From: an uncultured Verrucomicrobia subdivision 3 bacterium
Lineage (GTDB): Bacteria; Verrucomicrobiota; Verrucomicrobiia; Limisphaerales; UBA11358
Direction: 5' to 3'
Length of the DNA stretch: 38,190 bases
Assembly: GCA_903820285.1 (NCBI GenBank)
Contig: CAIJGS010000040.1
Coordinates: 1 to 38,190, forward strand
Position numbers and translations under genes: made by a program. Each line of letters starts with the position of its first letter. Position 1 is the first letter of the stretch. The notes below the pieces were generated by a model. The model worked only from the letters and a program-made list of their open reading frames with translations. It had not been told where the DNA came from and did no database searches. This document shows positions 1-6,246 of the stretch, in pieces.

Positions 1-56
1 GACGGCATACGAGATCGAGTAATGTGACTGGAGTTCAGACGTGTGCTCTCCGATCT
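1..56 (+). other. Residual Illumina i7 adapter (assembly artefact)
   Basis: Bases 1-15 match the inner part of the P7 flow-cell primer. Bases 16-23 (CGAGTAAT) are the i7 index in adapter orientation, i.e. ATTACTCG, the D701 index. Bases 24-56 are the TruSeq read-2 primer ending in CGATCT. One T is missing from the usual GCTCTTCCGATCT end (here GCTCTCCGATCT). This is not genomic sequence, and any ORF running through it is false in its first codons. Confidence 0.97.
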
Positions 57-154
57 ATTTTTGGTTCCTGTTCGCGGGCTATTGCCTGCTTATACCGCTT
101 TTCCTAGATATGATCATCACGGGTTGCCTCGGCCCGGGACATGGTTTTCTATGA
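57..154 (+). CDS. Possible 3' end of a hydrophobic protein, truncated by the contig start
   Basis: Read in the frame beginning at base 59, the sequence gives a strongly hydrophobic stretch (FWFLFAGYCLLIPLFL and onward) ending at a TGA at 152-154. This would suit the last membrane helix of a protein whose beginning lies off the contig. A second frame, open to base 243, gives a non-hydrophobic, Cys/His/Pro-rich peptide and looks spurious. With only about 30 codons the call is weak. It is supported mainly by the similar small membrane proteins that follow on the same strand. Confidence 0.25.
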
Positions 155-255
155 CCTGCAGGGGCGGCCTCCTCCCATGCTATGCATCTTCAAATCACAC
201 CATTCAGCCATCTTCAATACACCGCACTTGGGAAGCAGAGTGAGTACTGGCTTTT

Positions 256-474
256 ATGTGGGGCATGGGACACGTATTCTTTATGCTGTTCCTGGCAATG
301 GCCATTGTCACTCCCATCAGTATCGTGATCGTAGCGATGTTTGATGCCGACCTGACCAAAGCGCGCGCTTTGGATTTGATTGAGTCCTCCATTGGGGCGG
401 CATTACTCATTTCGGGCATTGGGTTCCCCGTCCGTCAATATGCAGCCAAAAAAGGGGAAGTTCATCCTTCATAG
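256..474 (+). CDS. Small predicted two-helix membrane protein
   Basis: This 72-residue protein has two hydrophobic segments, roughly residues 4-27 (HVFFMLFLAMAIVTPISIVI) and 45-57 (IGAALLISGIGF). A charged loop (DADLTKARALDLIESS) separates them, and the tail is short and basic (RQYAAKKGEVHPS). That pattern suits a small inner-membrane protein. I do not recognise the family. No convincing Shine-Dalgarno sequence precedes the ATG, and the next upstream in-frame stop is at 241. A competing 71-residue frame on the other strand lacks this membrane-like composition. The gene lies in a run of small hydrophobic ORFs near the contig end. Confidence 0.5.
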   Translation: MWGMGHVFFMLFLAMAIVTPISIVIVAMFDADLTKARALDLIESSIGAALLISGIGFPVRQYAAKKGEVHPS

Positions 475-644
475 GAGACGAGGTCAGTAGGCTCTAATTT
501 CATTCCCCTGTTCCATGGTAGCCGTGACCAATGCCTCTCTGCGTATCTCCTCCCCCTCCGCGACTCTGCGTTTATTCCCTGCCCCGCCCGGAAGCCTCAG
601 ACTTGGACTTTGCCACCTAACAGGCTATCCTCCACCATTAACAC

Positions 645-923
645 ATGGCTAAAGGCAACGATAAAAATTACGTCTCCGTCTGGTTCTGGCTGTTTGCCAT
701 GCTGGTCATGGCGCTGCCGTGTATCGGCGTGGTGATGATCATCATTTGGGCATTCACCGGCGAAAACGAGTCCCGCAAGAATTACTTCCGCGCCCTGATT
801 ATCTCGTTCCTCCTGATGGCCGCCATCTGGATCGCGCTCATGATGGTCGGCCTGTCACCGGTGATCATGAAAACCTTGGCGGCCTGGATTCAGCACGTGC
901 AAAAAACCGTGGGGCATTGGTGA
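645..923 (+). CDS. Small predicted two-helix membrane protein
   Basis: The 92-residue product starts with a short charged leader (MAKGNDKNY). It has one hydrophobic stretch at about residues 11-37 (VSVWFWLFAMLVMALPCIGV and on), a polar loop (TGENESRKNYFR) and a second helix at about 50-72 (LIISFLLMAAIWIALMMVGL). The C-terminus is amphipathic (MKTLAAWIQHVQKTV). This alternation of charge and hydrophobicity is typical of real small membrane proteins. The family is not recognised. It stands about 170 bases after the previous small membrane gene, so the two need not be co-transcribed. No strong ribosome-binding site is visible. Confidence 0.6.
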   Translation: MAKGNDKNYVSVWFWLFAMLVMALPCIGVVMIIIWAFTGENESRKNYFRALIISFLLMAAIWIALMMVGLSPVIMKTLAAWIQHVQKTVGHW

Positions 924-1228
924 TTTTTTGATGGCTTAGATTGGCCATTATTTCGTTCACCAGCAGTCAGCCACAAAACCGAATTGGTTCACGTTGCGGC
1001 GATACAGCCGAATGCCATTCGGCGCTACGGGCGATTGGTTCGCGATGCACCCAGTCTCAACTGTACATTCGCAAAGACAAATGGGCTTGGGAGCAATTTC
1101 ATAACAGCTGTCACTTGCCGCCCGCCCCAGGCAAATTATCTTCACTGGTCGGCGGTGAGATTGCTCACTTTCCCAAGGCTATAACCTAGCGGGCCTTCAC
1201 CCCTAAACGGGGCACGGCAAAGGCCGCT
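924..1228. other. Intergenic stretch, no gene recognised
   Basis: About 305 bases separate the converging small membrane gene and the 168-residue minus-strand gene. Open frames here (for example 941-1189 on plus) have irregular composition, rich in Cys, Ser and Gln, and are probably chance. The last 40 bases are G+C rich with short complementary blocks around GGCCGCTTCAGGCC, which could form a weak hairpin beyond the stop of the minus-strand gene. Confidence 0.4.
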
Positions 1229-1735
1229 TCAGGCCGCCCCGCCCAATTGCAACCGGGTATCATTTTCCAGCGCGACCTTGAGGTTCGGCCAGTTGGCGGC
1301 GTTCATGTCGTTGAACGCGTTCAAATAGACGGCCACAACTTCGTGGGGATATTTGCCGAGCAGGAGGTCGATGGCGGGCTTGAGCTTGGCGTCGTCCATT
1401 TCGCCGGGGAGATCTTCCACCACGCCTTTTTCGTGCGCGATGCCGAGGGCGTTCAGAAAATCCACCAGCATGGCCTGCTGCTTCTGCACCAGCCAGGCGC
1501 GGATGAAGGCGCCGGCGGCGGGGTCGAGATTCGGCTTCGTCAGCGCCGAAAGCATTGTCGTATGGCGCTCGGCCCGGGGCTGGCGTTCCAGGAAGACGGG
1601 GCGGACGTGCTTGGCTTCCGCCACGGCGGCGAGCGCGGCTTTGTACGCCGGTTTGTCCGATTCAAAGATGAAGGAAAGAATGTCGCTGGCCAGCGCGGGC
1701 GACATGAAACCGAGGAGTTCGTGTGACTTAAGCAT
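1229..1735 (-). CDS. Hypothetical protein downstream of lpxI
   Basis: This 168-residue protein is soluble, probably all-helical and Ala/Leu rich. It has no signal peptide, no membrane segment and no motif I recognise. Landmarks are a start with MLKSHELLGFMSPALASDIL, a central HVRPVFLERQPRAERH and a C-terminal half with KYPHEVVAVYLNAFNDM. The coding character is clear and the opposite-strand frames look like shadows. The ATG lies 12 bases after the lpxI stop, so the two are probably co-transcribed. The position hints at a role connected with lipid A or envelope work, but nothing in the protein itself shows it. Confidence 0.8.
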   Translation of the reverse strand: MLKSHELLGFMSPALASDILSFIFESDKPAYKAALAAVAEAKHVRPVFLERQPRAERHTTMLSALTKPNLDPAAGAFIRAWLVQKQQAMLVDFLNALGIAHEKGVVEDLPGEMDDAKLKPAIDLLLGKYPHEVVAVYLNAFNDMNAANWPNLKVALENDTRLQLGGAA

Positions 1736-1747
1736 ATGTTAAAGTAT

Positions 1748-2569
1748 TCAACCGATGGTGGTGACGGCAATTTTGTTTTTTTGGGCCAGCGCGTCGCAGG
1801 CCTCGCGTTCCAACAGGAGTGACTTGCCGGATTCAAGGGCGAGCACCGCAATGCGGGCGGCGGCACAGACTTCAAACGTCTGGGCGCCGATGCATGGGAT
1901 GTCGAAGCGCATGTCGTGGTTGCACTTGGCCACTTTTACGGCGACCGCGCCGCCGTCTTTGCCGGCGAGTTCGCCGCCCCGGGCGAGACATTTGTCGGTG
2001 CCTTCAAAGCCTTCCACGGCGAGGACGGTGCCGTTTTTGACCACGACGAGCTGGCCGATTTCCAGCCGGGAAATTTCCTTGGCGATGCGAAATCCGTATT
2101 CCACATCCGCCTGCTGGGCGGGGGAAAGCTTGGGCCCCAGCGCAAAACCGGTCGCCGGCATGAGCGGCGCGAGCCAGGGAGTGGCGTCAATGAGTTCCAC
2201 GCCGTCTTTCTTCAATTCATTGGCGATGGCGCCGAAAATGGTGTGGGCGTTCTTTTCCTTCAGGCGCATCAGCACGCCGAGGGCACGGAGGTCGGGGCGG
2301 AGATCAAAGAGATTCTTGGGTGCGACCTGGCCGGCCATGACACATTGGGTGACGCCGCGGTCCGTGAAAGTGCCGATCATTTTGCCGAGCTGGCCGACCT
2401 TGAGCCAGACGATGTCATCCACGAGGCCCGCCAGCGCGGGGTCGGTCTCGCCTTCGACGGCGGTGCAGACAATGCGGCGCACGCCGGCGGCTCGGGCGAG
2501 CCGGGCAAATTCGAGCGGCAGCGTGCGGCTGCCGGCAATCAGACCGATGGATTCGAGCGCAAGATTCAT
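1748..2569 (-). CDS. lpxI: UDP-2,3-diacylglucosamine pyrophosphatase LpxI
   Basis: LpxI hydrolyses UDP-2,3-diacylglucosamine to lipid X and UMP, the fourth step of lipid A synthesis, in organisms that lack LpxH. The 273-residue length is that of the family (DUF1009). Recognisable blocks are the N-terminal GLIAGSRTLPLEFARLARAAG-like segment, KNLFDLRPD in the middle, DATPWLAPLMP, and the C-terminal half with VEGFEGTDKC, KCNHDMRFDIPCIG and LLLEREACDALA. No signal peptide is present, in keeping with a cytosolic, peripherally membrane-bound enzyme. Its usual partners (lpxA, fabZ, lpxB) are not in the window. Presence of lpxI indicates a lipid-A-bearing outer membrane, which fits the type II secretion system further along. 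Confidence 0.93.
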   Translation of the reverse strand: MNLALESIGLIAGSRTLPLEFARLARAAGVRRIVCTAVEGETDPALAGLVDDIVWLKVGQLGKMIGTFTDRGVTQCVMAGQVAPKNLFDLRPDLRALGVLMRLKEKNAHTIFGAIANELKKDGVELIDATPWLAPLMPATGFALGPKLSPAQQADVEYGFRIAKEISRLEIGQLVVVKNGTVLAVEGFEGTDKCLARGGELAGKDGGAVAVKVAKCNHDMRFDIPCIGAQTFEVCAAARIAVLALESGKSLLLEREACDALAQKNKIAVTTIG

Positions 2570-2651
2570 GCGATTCGGGAGAGGGATTCTAGCGGGTTAC
2601 CCGCCAGAAGCCAGCCGTAACGTGAGCAATGGTGATGCGCGTATTGTCGAA

Positions 2652-2667
2652 GACCGGTGCTCCGGTC
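2652..2667 (-). terminator. Short hairpin at the end of the multihaem cytochrome gene
   Basis: GACCGG and CCGGTC form a 6-bp stem around a 4-base loop, overlapping the stop codon of the cytochrome gene. On the minus strand it is followed by TTCGACAATACG, which is not a T-run. This is a weak terminator candidate. A second small hairpin (GCGGGT T ACCCGC) lies about 50 bases beyond, before lpxI. Confidence 0.25.
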
Positions 2668-4402
2668 AGATTTTGGGATCGGACTCCTCGTCCGGCAGGC
2701 GTTCGAGGGGATGTTCCTCCTCCTGCCAGTGTTCGGACACGCGGCCATCCAGGCAGGCGGGGTTCAGCGGATAGACATCGGGATCGAACATGACGTGGTA
2801 GAAATGCCAGACCACAATGGCCAGGCAGGCGAGCACGGCTTCGTAGTAATGTATGGTGAGGGCCACATCCACAACCCAGCGCGGCAGAAATTCGGTGACA
2901 TCAATTTTCATCCAGATGACGATGCCGGTGACGCCCATGATGATGGTGCCCCAGATCACCGCCCAATACTCCATTTTCTCAACATAGCCAAACCGGCCAA
3001 TGGGCGGCTTGGTGCGGCGCCAGCCGGCGAGATAGCCAACGGTGGCGATCAGGTCACTCACGTCCTGATGCACGGGCAGCAAATCGAGCGCGAGCCGGCG
3101 GCCTTCCCGGGTGGAAAGGATGTAAATCAGATGATAGAGTCCGACCAGGAGCAGGGTCATGCCGCTGATCCGGTGGGTCCAGCGCCGGAACGGTTCATTG
3201 GAGCCCAGCAGATGGGCAATCCAGGAATCAGAATATTTCAGGGCAAAGCCGGTGAGGGCCAGCACAATAAAACTGCCGGCGAGCAGCGCGTGCTGCCAGC
3301 GCTGCGTGAGGGTCATGCGGGTGATGGGCCGTTTGCGGGTCTGGAAACGGAAGGCCACTTTGCGTGCAAAGATCAGGCCGTTATGGACCACCATGCCGGT
3401 GATCACGCCGAAGATCAGGAGGAGATAAACCTGCCGCACCCAGCCGTTGATTTTGCCACCCACCCCGTCGCCGCCATTGGTGGTGGTGCCGTCCACGTGA
3501 ATTTTGCCGAACGAAAAATTTTCATTCGCGCCGCGATGACACTTGCCACAGGTGTCCACCAGATGAATCCGGTTGATCGTGGAGTTGGTATCGGACGAGG
3601 GCAGGATTTTGTGAAAGCCGTGGCAGCTCGCACAATCAGCGGCAACGGTGGATCCGTATTGCGCCGCAAGGCCGTGATAACTGTTAAAGAAAGTGGCCAC
3701 GCGGTCGGCGGGCAGATTGAACTTGGTGTTGATACGCTCCGAAGAATGGCACTTGGCGCAGACCGTTTCGGAAATCGACATTGGCGAACTGGTCTTAAGC
3801 GATTGGATTTTATGTTCCGAATGGCAATCCGTGCACGTGGGGGCTTCGCGAAACCCGGAGGCGGTGGCCCGACCATGCACGCTCACCGCCACATCGGCGG
3901 CTTCCTTGTCATGACAGGCGCCGCAGGTGGCCGCCTGCTTGGTGAAGTACAGCGGCGAAGCGGGCGACGAAGGCGGCAGGATGCCGTGATTGCCATGGCA
4001 GTCCTGACAGGTGGCCGCGGCGACCTGCCCCGCCTTGGCGGCGAGGCCATGCACGCTGGCACCGTAGCTGTGGGATTGGGTGGCGTGACAGCGGGCGCAA
4101 TCCACCAGAGCGAGCGGGCGATTGTCATCCGGATGTTTCGACGTCACGTCCGCGTGGCAGCTGATGCAGGCATTCGTGTGATGAACGGAGCCGGCCAGCT
4201 TGGTGACGTCCACAAAATAAGAGGTGACCTTGCCGGCGGCATTGGTCACGGTGAGCGTGTTGTCTCCGTGGCACTCCAGGCAGTCCGCATCCGTCATCGG
4301 TTTCGCGGCGGCGGAGAAACCCAGCGCCAGCAGGACCAGCAACAGAGTTGTCCGCAACCACGTGAACCGCGAAATAGATTTCAGATGAGGATGAGCTTTC
4401 AT
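2666..4402 (-). CDS. Nonahaem c-type / dihaem b-type cytochrome, CbcL-like quinol oxidase
   Basis: The 578-residue protein joins an N-terminal multihaem domain to a cytochrome b domain. Counting from the ATG at 4402, a signal or anchor segment at about residues 14-33 is followed by nine CXXCH sites at 41, 79, 102, 132, 160, 190, 215, 257 and 285. Then come five membrane helices (about 323-346, 369-389, 407-429, 477-498, 514-537) containing histidines at 340, 371, 410, 424, 518 and 533/536 that could bind two b haems. In Geobacter, CbcL has this same layout of nine c haems plus a HydC/FdnI-type b domain. It takes electrons from menaquinol toward low-potential extracellular acceptors. The role here is inferred from architecture. 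An ATG at 4435 would add 11 residues; 4402 gives the more typical signal peptide. A monohaem cytochrome c lies upstream. Confidence 0.85.
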   Translation of the reverse strand: MKAHPHLKSISRFTWLRTTLLLVLLALGFSAAAKPMTDADCLECHGDNTLTVTNAAGKVTSYFVDVTKLAGSVHHTNACISCHADVTSKHPDDNRPLALVDCARCHATQSHSYGASVHGLAAKAGQVAAATCQDCHGNHGILPPSSPASPLYFTKQAATCGACHDKEAADVAVSVHGRATASGFREAPTCTDCHSEHKIQSLKTSSPMSISETVCAKCHSSERINTKFNLPADRVATFFNSYHGLAAQYGSTVAADCASCHGFHKILPSSDTNSTINRIHLVDTCGKCHRGANENFSFGKIHVDGTTTNGGDGVGGKINGWVRQVYLLLIFGVITGMVVHNGLIFARKVAFRFQTRKRPITRMTLTQRWQHALLAGSFIVLALTGFALKYSDSWIAHLLGSNEPFRRWTHRISGMTLLLVGLYHLIYILSTREGRRLALDLLPVHQDVSDLIATVGYLAGWRRTKPPIGRFGYVEKMEYWAVIWGTIIMGVTGIVIWMKIDVTEFLPRWVVDVALTIHYYEAVLACLAIVVWHFYHVMFDPDVYPLNPACLDGRVSEHWQEEEHPLERLPDEESDPKI

Positions 4403-4532
4403 TACAACAGACCAGACCGGGGAACGATGAACCATGACAGGTGCGGGAATTCTTTATGCCCGGCAGCAAACAACCGGCAATGCGATGGCGGGAAACGGGC
4501 GATCCAGACTGGAGCTTCGGAAAATCATGACT

Positions 4533-4550
4533 GTGGTACGGCCGTACCAC
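4533..4550. promoter_or_regulatory. Perfect 18-bp palindrome between the two cytochrome genes
   Basis: GTGGTACGGCCGTACCAC is identical to its own reverse complement. It lies in the 209-base gap between the monohaem cytochrome c stop (4612) and the CbcL-like start (4402). It could be an operator for a dimeric regulator of the multihaem gene, or a hairpin in a shared transcript affecting the expression ratio. No T-run follows it, so a classic terminator is less likely. Function is inference. Confidence 0.45.
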
Positions 4551-4611
4551 CGCCCGGAAATACCGGCGCTGCCAGCCCCCTGGACCGCCCGCCCAACCCT
4601 AACCCAAAAGT

Positions 4612-4941
4612 TTACTTCTTAAAGGCGCGCATGTAGGCGATGAGCGCCTTGATGTCGTCGTCCGCGAGGCCCTCGGCAGGTTTCATCAAGGTCTTGCCGT
4701 TTTCGTCCTTGAGCCCTTCTTTGATGGCCTTGGTGGCGGCGTCATCCTTCAGATCCGCCTGAACCTTGGCGTCGGTATAATCTTTCGCGCCGAGGCGCTT
4801 GCCCATTTTGGTGTCGCCCTTGCCATCCGTGCCGTGGCACTTGGCGCAGGCATCTTCGTAGTTGGCCTTGGCACCGGCCGCGCGGACGGACAGGGTGGCC
4901 GCCGCGAGACAGGCAATACCGGCGAGTAACATTTTTTTCAT
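4612..4941 (-). CDS. Periplasmic monohaem cytochrome c (class I)
   Basis: The 109-residue precursor has a Sec signal peptide (MKKMLLAGIACLAAATLSVRA), one haem site CAKCH at residues 32-36 and a likely axial Met at 86 (TLMKPAEGL). The C-terminal helix DDDIKALIAYMRAFKK is standard for the family. The mature protein of about 85 residues is a small soluble electron carrier. It is encoded upstream of, and in the same direction as, the nonahaem-b protein. Shuttling electrons to or from that protein, or to a terminal reductase, is a reasonable inference. The 209-base gap with a palindrome means it may be transcribed separately. Confidence 0.92.
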   Translation of the reverse strand: MKKMLLAGIACLAAATLSVRAAGAKANYEDACAKCHGTDGKGDTKMGKRLGAKDYTDAKVQADLKDDAATKAIKEGLKDENGKTLMKPAEGLADDDIKALIAYMRAFKK

Positions 4942-5158
4942 GATTCAGCCTATGGTTGTTGGTTAAACCAATTGATCGGGCGGACGGACCGGTTCAAAAA
5001 AATTACATCCAGCCTGCCCCCAGGACCGGGATTGGTTATTGTGTTGGTTATTAACAAACCAAATATATGGCCCAACTAAACCGGAAGCTTTTCTAATATT
5101 GTCAATGTCACGTACTGGGTTGCCATGCCTGCATGCACCAAATCAAAGGAACCGACAA

Positions 5159-6010
5159 TCAACCTTTTGCCTCTGCATCCTGCAAATCTTTCAGCGTTTT
5201 GCCCTCCTTGGTTTTCCAGTCTACACGCCCATTCGCAGCCCTTCCTTGGACGACACCAGCGGCGGTAGAAGGTGACGCAAATACGTAGTCTTGGGCAAAG
5301 ACAAATATATCGCCATCGGCTTTCAGTACGCCATTTTCCACCAGTGCGGACCGCAATTCTTTAAGGTAAGCATGACATGATGGAACCTCTGTTTTAACTG
5401 CGCCACTCCCAGCGCGCACCACAAATCCATCTTGTGTTTCCAAGCCTTGCGCCTTAATGCCCTTACTAGTTATGAATAGTTGTTTCGCTTTAGTCTGCAC
5501 CGCAGTTGTTGCAGTAAAAACACTCAATCCAAGGATTGGAAAACAGAGAAGCATTTCCCCAAGGAATCCTTCTGCATCCGCCATATCAGCTTCGGACAAT
5601 GACGGCAAGGTAGGGGCATTGCCATTATCCAATAAACAGCGCTTTGCCAAACCGGCCAAGTCAATCAAACGTGACTCGATAAACTGTACATGAGCCTTGT
5701 TCAAATTGTCATCCTTACTGGTGAAAGCCACACAACTGGTCCAAAAATCTTTTTTGGATGCATGCTGTTCGAGCCGGGGTTTAATTGGGTCTCCTTCCCC
5801 GACGTATATTCGCGGCAAGCCAGATTCTTCTGGCGGACCAACGAGCACATAAACACCGGTCCGGGTCAATTCGCGACGGGCCTTTGCTTCGCTTATAAGT
5901 GCGCGCGGTATGACTATGCCAGCCCCGCTCCAATTTGACTTTTCAATTGTGCGCAATCCATCGGGATCACCCCCGGGAAGAAAAATTTTGATCGAATAAG
6001 GCTTATTCAT
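5159..6010 (-). CDS. GIY-YIG nuclease-like protein with C-terminal DUF4357
   Basis: The 283-residue protein (counting from the ATG at 6010) has a GIY-YIG core: GVYVLVG and RIYVGEG supply the two motif strands. An Arg in KPRLEQH and a Glu in FIESRLI match the usual catalytic positions. The C-terminus, FASPSTAAGVVQGRAANGRV followed by DWKTKEGKTLKDLQD, is a DUF4357 domain, commonly attached to this nuclease type. Such proteins occur near mobile and defence genes, but their role is not settled. Local G+C is low (23 of 60 in row 5461-5520), suggesting acquisition. An in-frame start at 6046 would add 12 residues with no evident family match. It stands alone, about 220 bases from the cytochrome c gene. 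Confidence 0.8.
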   Translation of the reverse strand: MNKPYSIKIFLPGGDPDGLRTIEKSNWSGAGIVIPRALISEAKARRELTRTGVYVLVGPPEESGLPRIYVGEGDPIKPRLEQHASKKDFWTSCVAFTSKDDNLNKAHVQFIESRLIDLAGLAKRCLLDNGNAPTLPSLSEADMADAEGFLGEMLLCFPILGLSVFTATTAVQTKAKQLFITSKGIKAQGLETQDGFVVRAGSGAVKTEVPSCHAYLKELRSALVENGVLKADGDIFVFAQDYVFASPSTAAGVVQGRAANGRVDWKTKEGKTLKDLQDAEAKG

Positions 6011-6138
6011 TGGCTGACATTTTTTCTTGGCCTCGGAACCAATCATGGCAAAGGAAATAATGTCGGCAAAAGCATGTAGCGAAGGGAGGCATTGGGAAAG
6101 CGGAAAATGCCGTTTAAAAATTTGGCCCGTTTGGCCTC

Positions 6139-6237
6139 AACCCCTTTGGGGTTGTATTCAAAATGCCGGTTGCGCAGGGCAGCCCTGCACAGGCAATTTT
6201 GGGCCGGCGGACTGAACCGCGAATGGGTTCAAGCCGG
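6139..6237. repeat. Cluster of three hairpins downstream of the M13 peptidase gene
   Basis: Three inverted repeats sit in the 236-base gap between the GIY-YIG gene and the peptidase stop. They are AACCCC/GGGGTT with loop TTT (6139-6153), GCAGGGC/GCCCTGC around one base (6174-6188), and CCGGC...GAACC with GGTTC...GCCGG (6204-6237), the last with an asymmetric internal loop. The last lies 10 bases after the peptidase stop on the minus strand and may terminate it, although no T-run follows. Confidence 0.4.
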
Positions 6238-6246
6238 TCAGCTAGT

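Noticed and set aside
941-1189. 82-codon plus-strand frame
   Set aside because: Irregular composition with scattered Cys, Ser and Gln, no ribosome-binding site and no hydrophobic or domain pattern.
2657-4636. 659-codon open frame on the plus strand
   Set aside because: It is antisense to the nonahaem-b cytochrome gene, whose nine CXXCH motifs and membrane helices prove the minus-strand frame. The plus frame is Gly/His/Arg-rich and featureless, a by-product of high G+C.
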